A stretch of 64,000 bases of DNA from Paenibacillus wynnii (GTDB lineage: Bacteria > Bacillota > Bacilli > Paenibacillales > Paenibacillaceae): contig NZ_JAUSTK010000023.1 in the NCBI RefSeq assembly GCF_030812855.1, positions 20,433 to 84,432 on the forward strand, in the 5' to 3' direction. The notes below the pieces were generated by a model. It made no database searches, was not told the origin of the DNA, and was given only the letters and a program-made list of their open reading frames with translations. Numbering within the stretch: position 1 is the first letter of the stretch; each line of letters starts with the position of its first letter. A program made the position numbers and the translations under genes. Shown one piece after another: positions 35,210 through 44,141 of this stretch.

Positions 35210-35354
35210 TCACAAAACCGCCTTCCAAACTCATAGAAATACTTATTTAAGGTATATTTTATTGAAATATGACGTAAAAAAGTATATAATTAACTAATAC
35301 TATGTCTTACTTCATTATATCATAGGGCTGGAAAGTCGATAAGAGGTGAGTCCG

Positions 35355-35552
35355 GTGAATAGCAAAAGTCCCATAACCCCCTATGGCTGGGCAATTAAAC
35401 AACGCCTTACAGAAATGTGTGTGAACCAGAAGGATTTCTGCCAGATCCACGGAATCCCGCCCTATCGTCTCTCTAATCTGATTCACGGAACACGCAAAGC
35501 TGAACGGTTTCGGCGGCAGATCGAGGAACTGCTCAACCTGCCACTGTCTTAA
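35355..35552 (+). CDS. Short helix-turn-helix protein (Cro/phage-like)
   Basis: A protein of about 65 residues with a YGWAIKQRLTEMCVNQKDFCQIHGIPPYRLSNLIHGTR-like HTH. GTG 35355 is preferred over GTG 35346 because AGAGGTGA lies five bases upstream. It resembles phage-borne regulators that work with a divergent XRE repressor, and is followed 37 bases later by the PAS-like gene. Confidence 0.65.
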   Translation: MNSKSPITPYGWAIKQRLTEMCVNQKDFCQIHGIPPYRLSNLIHGTRKAERFRRQIEELLNLPLS

Positions 35553-35589
35553 GCCTTCCATCCTGAAAGATCTCAAGGAGCGATAACCT

Positions 35590-36237
35590 TTGTCAGAAAG
35601 CGTATCATCTTCTATCACGCATTCGCTAGAAGCTCTGCCTCAGAATACATGGGTTATCGACAGATATGGAGTGATTCAGTTTGTAAGCAGTAGTTGGATT
35701 ACGTACAGTAAAGAACACGGTTTATCTCCACGCAGAGAGTATGTCGGGGCCAATTGCTATGAGTTATTTCAGGAGTTCATTACCGACCAGCATCAATGGC
35801 TAACGTTGCTAGAATCCTTACAAAGTATTTTTCAAGGAGAACGCCTGGTATTTAGCACTAAATTCACTGCTGTAAGTACCTTTAAGAATAGCGGTAGAAC
35901 TTTAGGGTTGGAAGCCTTTCCTCTTATGACAGACCTGACTTCGGCAATCAGCAGCCTTATCATCTCATTGAAGGATCTAGGCCCTGTTTTAAAAGAACGT
36001 CATATACAGCCATCCAGAAGCTTTCGCTCCATACACAAGCCTCCGTACAAACTCCGGCTCATTCCCATCTGTGCCTCTTGTAAATCGATTCGCAACAATA
36101 AAGAGGAGTGGCTCAGGATTGAGCAGTACTTGCAGCAGAAGCTGTCTTTGCAGTTCACACATGATATCTGCCCGGATTGTATACGGCAGCTCTATCCCCA
36201 ATATGCTGGCGCTTTGAAGAACATTCTTAAGAATTAG
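35590..36237 (+). CDS. PAS-like protein with C-terminal four-Cys cluster
   Basis: A 215-residue protein. The N-terminal half resembles a PAS domain (WVIDRYGVIQFVSSSWITYSKEHG). The C-terminus carries IPICASCKSIRNNKEEW and FTHDICPDCIRQLYP, a CxxC...CxxC pattern found at the ends of bacterial PAS or diguanylate cyclase sensors and probably zinc-binding. No output domain is visible. The start is TTG at 35590 with AAGGAG upstream. It lies downstream of the small HTH gene, so a sensor for it is possible. Confidence 0.65.
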   Translation: MSESVSSSITHSLEALPQNTWVIDRYGVIQFVSSSWITYSKEHGLSPRREYVGANCYELFQEFITDQHQWLTLLESLQSIFQGERLVFSTKFTAVSTFKNSGRTLGLEAFPLMTDLTSAISSLIISLKDLGPVLKERHIQPSRSFRSIHKPPYKLRLIPICASCKSIRNNKEEWLRIEQYLQQKLSLQFTHDICPDCIRQLYPQYAGALKNILKN

Positions 36238-36249
36238 AAATTTAGACAA

Positions 36250-36295
36250 TAAAAAAAGGTAAGGTGCCCTCTGCTAAGCAAAGGATTCCTTACCT
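36250..36295 (-). terminator. Terminator downstream of the second tRNA-Leu
   Basis: Stem AGGTAAGG/CCTTACCT (36257-36264/36288-36295) followed on the minus strand by seven Ts. Confidence 0.8.
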
Positions 36296-36305
36296 CTTCG
36301 TGTTA

Positions 36306-36388
36306 TGCGGTAGAGAGGACTCGAACCTCCACGAGCATACGCTCACTACCCCCTCAAGATAGCGTGTCTGCCATTCCACCACTACCGC
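36306..36388 (-). tRNA. tRNA-Leu (anticodon GAG), second copy
   Basis: 83 bases, identical to the first copy except in the variable arm, which here reads GAGCGTATGCTC. Each change in one arm strand is matched in the other, so the hairpin is preserved. CCA is not encoded. Confidence 0.93.
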
Positions 36389-36391
36389 ATA

Positions 36392-36466
36392 TGGTGACCC
36401 GTATGGGATTCGAACCCATGTTACCTCCGTGAAAGGGAGGTGTCTTAACCCCTTGACCAACGGGCC
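36392..36466 (-). tRNA. tRNA-Glu (anticodon TTC)
   Basis: 75 bases including an encoded CCA. Anticodon loop CTTTCAC with TTC, D-loop GTCAAGGGGTTAAGAC, T-arm GGGTTCGAATCCC. It lies three bases from the second tRNA-Leu, so they are probably co-transcribed. Confidence 0.95.
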
Positions 36467-36548
36467 ATACACTATGAAAATATGTTCTTTTCACAACAAA
36501 AATGAGTATATCAAACCTTAAAGAAACTTGCAAGCATAATTTTTAAAA

Positions 36549-37670
36549 TTAGTTTTTCAGCACCTCTACACCATCAGCGAATTCATATCCAAGGCTCTCT
36601 GCTACCGCAAGATTCGTTACGTGTCCAGCAGCTACATTTATCCCCCTGAACAGCGAAGCATTCTGTACGGATGCTTTTACAATACCAAGGTTAGCAATTA
36701 GCAGCGCATATGGCATAGTTACATTGGTCAGTGCAAGTGCCGAAGTACGAGCTACCGCTCCTGGCATATTAGCAACAGCATAGTGTATGACACCATGCTT
36801 AACATAAGTGGGATTAGCATGAGTTGTAATTCTATCAATCGTCTCAATCGAACCTCCTTGATCAATAGCAACATCGACAATGACAGACCCTTCTGCCATC
36901 TGTTTAACCATGTACTCCTTCACCAATTTGGGTGCACGAGCTCCCGGGATCAGTACCGCACCTATAAGCAGATCTGCCTTCCGAACCGCTTGTTCAATGT
37001 GGTAGGAATCCGACATGATTGTAATTAAGCGTCCGCCGAAAATATCATCCAATTCACGCAAGCGGCTCGCCTTCGAATCCAACACGGTAACCTGCGCACC
37101 CATACCAAGGGCAATTTTGGCTGCATTTGTCCCTACAATTCCCCCGCCAACAATTACCACCTCAGCCGGCCTTACACCGGGGACTCCGCCTAACAAAATA
37201 CCTTTGCCGCCATGCGGCTTCTCAAGCAGCTGAGCTCCAATCTGTACAGCCATACGCCCGGCAACTTCACTCATCGGGATAAGGAGCGGCAACGAGCCGT
37301 CTTCCAGCTGAATCGTTTCGTATCCAACCGCTGTAACTCCACTGTCTACAAGTGCCTTCGTCAGTCCGGCTTCGGGAGCCAGGTGTAGATAAGTAAACAA
37401 AATTAGCCCTGAACGGAAGTAGCCATACTCTTCAGGCAGCGGCTCCTTCACCTTCATGATCATCTCTGATTTTGCCCACACCTCAGAAGCTGAATAACTA
37501 AGATCCGCGCCCTTCTCCAGATACTCAATATTCTCAAAGCCACTACCTGCACCTGCGGATGGTTCTACTAGCACTACATGACCCGCTTTTTTCAACGCTT
37601 CTACTCCGGCTGGTGTAATCGCAACGCGATTTTCGTTGTTTTTGATTTCTTTGGGTACACCAATAATCAT
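36549..37670 (-). CDS. ald: Alanine dehydrogenase
   Basis: A 373-residue NAD-dependent enzyme interconverting L-alanine and pyruvate plus ammonia; in spore-formers it supplies alanine catabolism and sporulation energy. The N-terminus (GVPKEIKNNENRVAITPAGV) and the substrate-binding HLAPEAGL stretch are diagnostic; the Rossmann motif is VIVGGGIVGTNAAKIALGMGA. Full length. It lies downstream of the liv operon but after a hairpin, and has GGAGGGG upstream of its start. Confidence 0.96.
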   Translation of the reverse strand: MIIGVPKEIKNNENRVAITPAGVEALKKAGHVVLVEPSAGAGSGFENIEYLEKGADLSYSASEVWAKSEMIMKVKEPLPEEYGYFRSGLILFTYLHLAPEAGLTKALVDSGVTAVGYETIQLEDGSLPLLIPMSEVAGRMAVQIGAQLLEKPHGGKGILLGGVPGVRPAEVVIVGGGIVGTNAAKIALGMGAQVTVLDSKASRLRELDDIFGGRLITIMSDSYHIEQAVRKADLLIGAVLIPGARAPKLVKEYMVKQMAEGSVIVDVAIDQGGSIETIDRITTHANPTYVKHGVIHYAVANMPGAVARTSALALTNVTMPYALLIANLGIVKASVQNASLFRGINVAAGHVTNLAVAESLGYEFADGVEVLKN

Positions 37671-37746
37671 CTTAACCCCTCCTCCAAAGTTTACTCAAAG
37701 CATACTTTATTAGAAGTATCTCCAATTTCAGCATAAGACAAAATGA

Positions 37747-37769
37747 CCCCGGAAGCACTAGGCTCCCGG
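37747..37769 (-). terminator. Hairpin after the liv operon
   Basis: Minus strand CCGGGAGC-CTAGT-GCTTCCGG (37749-37756/37762-37769 on plus) with one G-U pair, followed by a weak T-rich stretch. It separates livJ from ald. Confidence 0.55.
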
Positions 37770-37802
37770 AGCTAAAATACACAGTATGTCAGAAAGTTTG
37801 GT

Positions 37803-39002
37803 TTAAGGATTTACTTTAGCTTCAAAGGTTTGTTTACCGTCAACGAATTTCAGAACGACTGCCGCTTTAACAGGGTCATGAGTTTCGTTCATTGTAATTT
37901 TACCTGTTGCCAACTGTAGATCCTTAGTCGCTGCTAACGCATCCTTCAACTTCGTTGCATCTGTGGATCCCGCACGAGTGATTGCATCAGCTACCAGCTT
38001 CACAGCATCATAACCCAGTGCAGCCATTCCGTCCGGTACAAGATCGCCATTAGCTGCCTTAAAGGCGTCTACGAACGTTTTTACTTCAGGAGCGCTGTCT
38101 TCCGGTGAATAGTGATTGGACATGAACGTGTTATCAAGGGCTGCTGCACCAGCAATTTCAGCCAGCTGCGGAGAATCCCAGCCATCGCCGCCCATGAATG
38201 GAACGGTAATACCCATTTCACGCGCCTGCTTCAGGATCTTACCTACTTCTTCATAATATCCAGGAAGATAAATAACGTCCGGGTTAGCTTCTTTAATGCG
38301 AGTCAATACGGCTTTGAAGTCGGAGTCTTTTTGTTGGTAGGACTCTTCACTCAAGATGGTACCACCGCTTTTCGTGAAAGTCTCTTTAAAGAATTTTTGC
38401 AATCCTTTAGAGTAGTCACTGGAAGTATCGGTATAGATAACTGCTGTTTTTGCTTTCAGTGTTTCGGTAGCAAAGTTAGCCATAACCTGACCTTGGAAGG
38501 GATCGATAAAGGAAGCGCGGAATACCCATTCATTCAGATCTCCTGAACGCTCATCAACGGTCACCTTAGGGTTTGTAGCTGAAGAACTGACAAGCGGGAT
38601 TTTTTTGTCCTGTGCTACAGGTACAATTCCCAGCGTGTTTGTTGAAGTTGTAGCACCGATAATAGCAACAACTTTTTCAGTTGTTATCAGTTTTTGCGCT
38701 GCACGGGTTGCTTCTTCAGACTTGGAAGCATTGTCGGCTTCGACAAGTTCCAGCTGTTGACCGAGCACTCCACCTGCATCATTAATTTCCTTCACAGCCA
38801 ATTTAGCACCTTTCAGTGCGGAGTCGCCGAAGGAAGCCTGACCGCCCGTAAGCTCGAGGTTCGCTCCAATCTTGATGGTTCCTGCCGCAGCATTTCCACC
38901 GTTTGCAGCAGCATTACTTTCATTGTTTTTGTTGTTTCCGCAGCCAGTTGCCAATGCCGCAGTTAATACTGTCGTTAAAATAATGGCCCCGATTTTCTTC
39001 AT
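37803..39002 (-). CDS. Branched-chain amino acid ABC transporter binding lipoprotein
   Basis: A 399-residue solute-binding protein with lipobox (LATGC, about residues 16-20) and a poly-Asn/Ala linker, then a LivJ-type periplasmic-binding fold (GANLELTGGQASFGDSALKGAKLAV). It captures branched-chain or related amino acids for the permease pair. Unusually it is the last gene of its operon rather than the first. It follows livF by about 70 bases. Confidence 0.93.
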   Translation of the reverse strand: MKKIGAIILTTVLTAALATGCGNNKNNESNAAANGGNAAAGTIKIGANLELTGGQASFGDSALKGAKLAVKEINDAGGVLGQQLELVEADNASKSEEATRAAQKLITTEKVVAIIGATTSTNTLGIVPVAQDKKIPLVSSSATNPKVTVDERSGDLNEWVFRASFIDPFQGQVMANFATETLKAKTAVIYTDTSSDYSKGLQKFFKETFTKSGGTILSEESYQQKDSDFKAVLTRIKEANPDVIYLPGYYEEVGKILKQAREMGITVPFMGGDGWDSPQLAEIAGAAALDNTFMSNHYSPEDSAPEVKTFVDAFKAANGDLVPDGMAALGYDAVKLVADAITRAGSTDATKLKDALAATKDLQLATGKITMNETHDPVKAAVVLKFVDGKQTFEAKVNP

Positions 39003-39071
39003 TCTCTTCCAGCCTCCTAAGTATTATATTTATATGTTGGTTCTGTGATGCAGCTAAGAAATAATGATGTG

Positions 39072-39773
39072 TTAATGACCCAGATAAGCCATCTTAATCT
39101 CTTCGGAATCCGCCAATTCCTTGGCATCTCCTTCAAGGACCACTCTGCCCGTCTCAAGTACATAGGCACGATGGGCGATCTTGAGTGCTTGGTGGGCATT
39201 CTGCTCGACAAGCAGCACGGTTGTTCCTGAGGCATTAACCTCCTGAATGATCCGAAAAATATCCTGAACCAATAGCGGAGCAAGACCCATGGAGGGTTCA
39301 TCAAGCAGAAGCAACTTGGGATGACCCATCATGGCGCGCCCCATCGCGAGCATTTGCTGCTCACCGCCGGACAATGTTCCGGCCAGCTGTTTCTTTCTTT
39401 CCAGAAGGCGAGGGAAGGTTGTGTATACTTTTTCGAAATCGGCTGGCAGACTGCTGGAATCCTGAAGATAGCCGCCGAGCTCCAAATTCTCTTCCACAGA
39501 CATGTTCGCAAATACACGTCTGCCCTCAGGACAATGGATAAGCCCTTGCTTCACAATTGACTGAATGCTTTGGTTCGTGATGGATTTATCTAAAAATTCA
39601 ACACTGCCGGTCTTCGGTTTAAGCAACCCTGAAAGCGTCTTGAGCAAGGTTGATTTTCCGGCACCGTTAGCTCCGATCAACGTTACGATCTCGCCTTCAT
39701 TTACTGTAATACTTAAATCCTTGAGGGCATGGATGGCTCCATAATAAACATTGATTCCTTCTACTTTAAGCAT
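39072..39773 (-). CDS. livF: Branched-chain amino acid ABC transporter ATPase
   Basis: A 233-residue ABC ATPase. Walker A GANGAGKST (about 34-42), signature LSGGEQQML, Walker B LLLLDEPSMGLAP, and the LivF-typical C-terminus are visible. It pairs with LivG. Spacing to livG is seven bases. Confidence 0.95.
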   Translation of the reverse strand: MLKVEGINVYYGAIHALKDLSITVNEGEIVTLIGANGAGKSTLLKTLSGLLKPKTGSVEFLDKSITNQSIQSIVKQGLIHCPEGRRVFANMSVEENLELGGYLQDSSSLPADFEKVYTTFPRLLERKKQLAGTLSGGEQQMLAMGRAMMGHPKLLLLDEPSMGLAPLLVQDIFRIIQEVNASGTTVLLVEQNAHQALKIAHRAYVLETGRVVLEGDAKELADSEEIKMAYLGH

Positions 39774-39779
39774 TGCTGT

Positions 39780-40562
39780 CTACGCCTCCTGTCCCAAATA
39801 GGCTTCGATAACCTTAGGGTTATTCCGTATTTCTACAGGTGAGCCATCGGCGATCAATATACCGCGGTCGAGCACGTAGATTCGGTCACAAACCCCCATG
39901 ACCAGCGACATATCATGCTCAATAAGCAAGATAGTTAGGTCAAATTCTTTACGAATCCAGGCAATCAGATTCATAAGATCACGAGTCTCATTTGGATTCA
40001 TACCCGCCGCCGGTTCATCCAGAAGCAGCAGCTTTGGACCCGCTGCAAGAGCACGGGCAATTTCCAGGCGCCGCTGATTACCATAGCTGAGGTTACCTGC
40101 GGTTTCCTCGCTTTGATCAGCAAGATTGAATATTTTGAGAATATCAAGCGCCTTTTGTGTAATCTCTGCTTCTTCCTTGAAATGCTTAGGCAACCGAAGC
40201 ATCGAAGTGAATATCGAATGTTTAGCATGCTGGTGGAAGGCGATTTTTACGTTATCAAGCACCGTCATTGCAGTGAACAACCGGATATTCTGGAATGTCC
40301 GTGCGGCACCTTTCCGGTTAATTCGGAAAGGCTTCATGCCACCGACAGATTGATTATTTAGAACAATGGTTCCACTGGATGGCGGATACACACCCGTCAA
40401 TAGATTGAACAGAGTTGTTTTGCCCGCGCCATTGGGCCCGATCAAACCAATCAATTCCCCTTTATCAATATGAAGGGAAACTTCACTTAGCGCTTTCAGC
40501 CCTCCGAAGGAACGACTGGCCTCTTTGACATCAAGAAGAACTACTTTCGCTGATGACGTCAT
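39780..40562 (-). CDS. livG: Branched-chain amino acid ABC transporter ATPase
   Basis: A protein of about 260 residues. Walker A GPNGAGKTT, signature SYGNQRRLEIAR and Walker B LLLLDEPAAGMNP match LivG. The start is ATG 40562 (AGGAGG 9 bases upstream); this overlaps the livM end by 32 bases. A longer frame to 40586 has no supporting site. Confidence 0.95.
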   Translation of the reverse strand: MTSSAKVVLLDVKEASRSFGGLKALSEVSLHIDKGELIGLIGPNGAGKTTLFNLLTGVYPPSSGTIVLNNQSVGGMKPFRINRKGAARTFQNIRLFTAMTVLDNVKIAFHQHAKHSIFTSMLRLPKHFKEEAEITQKALDILKIFNLADQSEETAGNLSYGNQRRLEIARALAAGPKLLLLDEPAAGMNPNETRDLMNLIAWIRKEFDLTILLIEHDMSLVMGVCDRIYVLDRGILIADGSPVEIRNNPKVIEAYLGQEA

Positions 40563-41505
40563 CCGGCTTCGCCTCCTTTTTGCCAAATTTCATGAATGAC
40601 AGACCCGTGCTGCCAAGCAACCCTTTTGGACGGAAAATCATCATAAGGATGAGGATAACTGAGTAAATAATCATGCGCAGCTCAGGTGTATTCTGCAGGG
40701 CCGTGAACAGAAGTGTCAGCACAATTGCACCCAGGATTGAGCCCGCTGTACTTCCAAGACCCCCGAGTACGACCATTACCAGAATCTCGAATGATTTCAG
40801 GAAATTGAAGCTGCCCGGATTAATTACATAAAACTTATGAGCGGATAATCCGCCCGCGATCCCGGCAAAGAGTGCACCGAGTGAAAAGGCAATTACTTTG
40901 TATAGAGTTGTGTTAATCCCCATAGCTTCAGCAGCAATTTCATTCTCGCGAATCGCGATACAAGCCCGGCCATGAGAAGAACGGATAAAGTTATTGATGA
41001 CTACGATGGTTAATAGTGTGAAAAAGAACATAATGGTCCATGTTGTTTCTGCCGGAATACCACTTAGCCCTGAAGCACCTCCAACATATTCGGTATTCAG
41101 CAGCACAATCCGGATGATCTCACCGAAGCCGAGTGTTGCGATAGCCAGATAGTCTCCGTTAAGCCGCAGTGTTGGAATACCAATGAGCACCCCGAACAAT
41201 GCCGCCACTAAGCCAGCGATAAGAAGTGCAAACACTAAAGGAACATCAAAGTTTAAGGTAAGGATAGCCGAAACATATGCCCCGATGGACATAAATCCGG
41301 CATGGCCGATAGAAAACTGACCGGTAATCCCGTTAATCAAATTCAGCGATACCGCCAGCATGACGTTAATACAGACCAGAATCAATGTGGATTCCGCAAC
41401 ATCATCAAGAACGCCTGTAGTCAAAAGAACGCGGATGATTCCATAGAGAATCAAGGAAAAGACGATACCAAACCAGAAAGATTTATTGAGTTTTAGTTTT
41501 TTCAT
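40531..41505 (-). CDS. livM: Branched-chain amino acid ABC transporter permease
   Basis: A protein of about 324 residues with roughly ten membrane segments and the LivM-type GEIIRIVLLNTEYVGG and SHGRACIAIRENEIAAEAMG (EAA-like loop) stretches. ATG 41505 is preferred over GTG 41517 because AGGTGGGG lies at the right distance upstream. The C-terminus has an acidic tail. It sits between livH and livG. Confidence 0.94.
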   Translation of the reverse strand: MKKLKLNKSFWFGIVFSLILYGIIRVLLTTGVLDDVAESTLILVCINVMLAVSLNLINGITGQFSIGHAGFMSIGAYVSAILTLNFDVPLVFALLIAGLVAALFGVLIGIPTLRLNGDYLAIATLGFGEIIRIVLLNTEYVGGASGLSGIPAETTWTIMFFFTLLTIVVINNFIRSSHGRACIAIRENEIAAEAMGINTTLYKVIAFSLGALFAGIAGGLSAHKFYVINPGSFNFLKSFEILVMVVLGGLGSTAGSILGAIVLTLLFTALQNTPELRMIIYSVILILMMIFRPKGLLGSTGLSFMKFGKKEAKPDDVISESSSS

Positions 41506-41517
41506 GTTGATCCCCAC

Positions 41518-42423
41518 CTACACTTTCTCCCGGACATTTTTACCAAACAGCCCGGACGGTTTAAAGATAAGGATAAGGATCAGCACAGCAAATGCCACAC
41601 CGTCACGCCAAGAGGAGTAACCGAGAGAAGAAATCTCCGTCTCTACTGTACCTAACAGCAGTCCGCCAACAAGCGCGCCCGGAACACTACCTATACCTCC
41701 AAGTACAGCAGCGACGAAAGCTTTAAGCCCCGGAAGGACACCCATCATAGGATCCACAGAGTTGTAAGTCATACCGAAAATTACACCAGCCGCAGCAGCA
41801 AGTGCCGAACCGATAGCGAAGGTAGCCGAAATCGTACGGTCTACGTTAATCCCCATCAGCCGCGCTGCTTCCATATCATAGGAAACGGCCCGCATAGCTT
41901 TACCAATCTTCGTACGGTGTACGATATACTGCAGAATGATCATCAGTATGACCGTAGTAACCAATATCATAATTTGATTGGAATCCACCTGAACGGAAGA
42001 TCCGAACAGCTGATATTGCTTCTTATTAAGAATTTCCGGAAAACCTTTGGCTTGAGGCCCAAGTACAAATACCCCGCTATATTCCAGAAAAAAAGATACT
42101 CCAATAGCTGTAATTAGAACAGCGATACGTGATGCCTTGCGCAGTGGTTTATAAGCCAGTCGTTCAATCGAGATGCCAAGCAGTGCGCTAACCGTCATAG
42201 AGATGATTAGTGATATGATCAGGACGATTACGGGAGGGAGACCTACCGACGCCAAATATCTGGCACTGAACAATCCGATAAACGAACCAACCATAAACAC
42301 ATCCCCATGTGCAAAATTAATCAGCTTGATAATTCCGTAAACCATGGTGTAACCAAGTGCGATCAGAGCATAAATACTGCCGACGGAAATTCCGTTAATT
42401 AGTTGTTGAATGAAGTACTCCAT
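41518..42423 (-). CDS. livH: Branched-chain amino acid ABC transporter permease
   Basis: A protein of about 301 residues with multiple membrane segments and the LivH-typical YFIQQLINGISVGSIYALIALGYTMVYG N-terminus split over residues 3-30. It is the first liv gene. ATG 42423 fits better than ATG 42429, which abuts AAAAGGGG. Confidence 0.95.
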   Translation of the reverse strand: MEYFIQQLINGISVGSIYALIALGYTMVYGIIKLINFAHGDVFMVGSFIGLFSARYLASVGLPPVIVLIISLIISMTVSALLGISIERLAYKPLRKASRIAVLITAIGVSFFLEYSGVFVLGPQAKGFPEILNKKQYQLFGSSVQVDSNQIMILVTTVILMIILQYIVHRTKIGKAMRAVSYDMEAARLMGINVDRTISATFAIGSALAAAAGVIFGMTYNSVDPMMGVLPGLKAFVAAVLGGIGSVPGALVGGLLLGTVETEISSLGYSSWRDGVAFAVLILILIFKPSGLFGKNVREKV

Positions 42424-42808
42424 CGCCATCCCCTTTTCCCCATATTAATCAAAAATCCCCTTTCCCTGTCTTACATTTCATCTTTCTTTCTGTATGATGT
42501 TATTTATATTAACATAAGAGGTTTTTTACGTCACTATGAATTATGCTTTTTTACCACAATATTCGAAATTTAGGTGAGGTTTTATTACATTTTAATGTAA
42601 TATATTTGGGAGGTATTTCGCGTTTTTGTAGCAATACGGAGAAAACGGGGGTATACACTAGATAAACGAAGTTTTTGAATAATGAATTTTCAATCCCTTT
42701 TTAATAGAATACTTTATTTTGTTGTAAATAATATAACATTTGTCTCTTTAAAGCTTCTATCCATCAACTAATTAAAGAGTTGATGCATTACATTTATTCT
42801 TCTGAACG
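42424..42808. other. Upstream region of the liv operon
   Basis: A TTACATT-TT-AATGTAA dyad (42585-42600) lies about 160 bases upstream of livH and could bind a regulator. I see no T-box or CodY-type box with confidence, and no gene. Confidence 0.3.
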
Positions 42809-42835
42809 CAAAAAAAGAGCTCACTGGGAGCTCTT
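42809..42835 (-). terminator. Terminator after tRNA-Ser
   Basis: AAGAGCTC/GAGCTCTT (42815-42822/42828-42835) and a T-run on the minus strand. Confidence 0.8.
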
Positions 42836-42848
42836 ATCTGTAAATCTT

Positions 42849-42985
42849 ATGTTATTCAACGGAGAGAGAGGGATACTCTTGCTTCGCAAGAGATTGCGAA
42901 GTTTCCCTAACGAAGCTTATGCTCCAACGAACCACTGAGGGTTCTCATCCCTTACAGAGATGTTATTCAACGGAGAGAGAGGGAT
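42849..42985. repeat. 26-bp direct repeat containing the tRNA-Ser 3' end (att-like)
   Basis: The 26-base stretch ATGTTATTCAACGGAGAGAG plus AGGGAT occurs at 42849-42874 and again at 42960-42985, where it covers the 3' end of tRNA-Ser and its flank. The 85-base segment between is not coding. Duplicated tRNA 3' ends are what site-specific integration leaves behind, so this may be a scar of a lost element. Confidence 0.5.
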
Positions 42986-43059
42986 TCGAACCCTCGCACC
43001 GCTTACGCAGTCTAACCCCTTAGCAGAGGGTCCCCTTATAGCCACTTGGGTATCTCTCC
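42971..43059 (-). tRNA. tRNA-Ser (anticodon GCT)
   Basis: 89 bases with acceptor GGAGAGA/TCTCTCC, anticodon GCT in loop CTGCTAA, long variable arm, T-arm GGGTTCGAATCCC. CCA is not encoded. Confidence 0.94.
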
Positions 43060-43066
43060 AAATATA

Positions 43067-43142
43067 TGGCTCCCCGAACAGGGCTCGAACCTGTGACAAC
43101 TCGATTAACAGTCGAGTGCTCTACCAACTGAGCTATCAGGGA
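43067..43142 (-). tRNA. tRNA-Asn (anticodon GTT)
   Basis: 76 bases including encoded CCA; anticodon loop CTGTTAA with GTT; D-arm TAGCTCAGTTGGTAGAGCA; T-arm CAGGTTCGAGCCCTG. Confidence 0.95.
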
Positions 43143-43261
43143 ATATTTCTATACTTGAACAAGAAATAATTTATCATGATTTCTAGGCCTAGTCAAGCGG
43201 AGGTACCTATTTTGTTATCGTTTTCATCTGATAATAAAGGGGATACACTGTCAAACTTACA

Positions 43262-44017
43262 TTACTTGTGTTGAAACCACTCTCCGTCTCCAGGAATCGT
43301 CACTCTGTCTAATAATTGTTCCTGCTTAAGTCTCTGATGCAGCAGTTCCCGCGTGATTAGGCAATGATTTATAGCATCCATATGTACAGCGACCACTGCA
43401 GTTTCTGGTGTATAAGAACATAAATCAACAACATCCTGCTCATTCATCGTAATATGTCCCCCATTCAGAAAACGAGCTCCCCCAGCATTTACAACTGTGA
43501 TCTCGGGATGGTACTCATCGAGAGCCTGCTGGACCTCATTACACCATATCGTATCTCCCGCTATATATAACGTAGGCTCCCCCTCCGCTTGAAATACAAC
43601 ACCGGATACTCTCCCCATTAGTTGGCCAATCTCACCGCTGCCATGCTGTCCGCTTGTTCGGGTTAAGCTTACATTACCTAGAGATAATCCATTATCAATT
43701 GCCGTAATATTGTTAAAACCCTGCGAGGCTATTCTCTCTTGGTCACCCGTTTGGCATAAGAGTTGAATATCAGGGGACAGTGAAGACACAGCGGCAGTAT
43801 CCCAGTGATCTTGATGAAGATGTGTTACTAGTACAACATCAGGCTTGAGCCAAGTGTCTACAGGACCCGGCAAAGAAACAAGTGGGTTCCTTCGATCATT
43901 GGCAGTATTCATAATCGGGGGATTCTCCCCATGTTCACTTAGCATCGGATCAATCAAAAAAGTAATACCGCCATATTCCAGCCATAATGCAGCGTGACGA
44001 ATGAGTTGGAGTTTCAT
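43262..44017 (-). CDS. MBL-fold metal-dependent hydrolase (UlaG-like)
   Basis: A 251-residue protein with the metallo-beta-lactamase metal motif THLHQDHWD (about 83-91) and a second His in SGQHGSGEIG; the C-terminal part has VAVHMDAINHC. It belongs to the broad UlaG-like group with uncertain substrate. It is divergent from an Lrp-type regulator that may control it. Confidence 0.88.
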   Translation of the reverse strand: MKLQLIRHAALWLEYGGITFLIDPMLSEHGENPPIMNTANDRRNPLVSLPGPVDTWLKPDVVLVTHLHQDHWDTAAVSSLSPDIQLLCQTGDQERIASQGFNNITAIDNGLSLGNVSLTRTSGQHGSGEIGQLMGRVSGVVFQAEGEPTLYIAGDTIWCNEVQQALDEYHPEITVVNAGGARFLNGGHITMNEQDVVDLCSYTPETAVVAVHMDAINHCLITRELLHQRLKQEQLLDRVTIPGDGEWFQHK

Positions 44018-44141
44018 TCAGGTACACCCCTTCTTTTATTTATCTACTACAGCAATTATAATATGGCATGATTACTGCGTACATTTTGTACTGAAAGAGA
44101 TTATACCCTTATACTTTCATATAGAAAGGAATGATAGCCAT

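Noticed and set aside
42430..42600. CodY box upstream of the liv operon
   Set aside because: The best match to AATTTTCWGAAAATT has six mismatches.
42849..42960. Second, partial tRNA-Ser gene
   Set aside because: Only the 3' 26 bases are duplicated; no anticodon or acceptor 5' arm follows.
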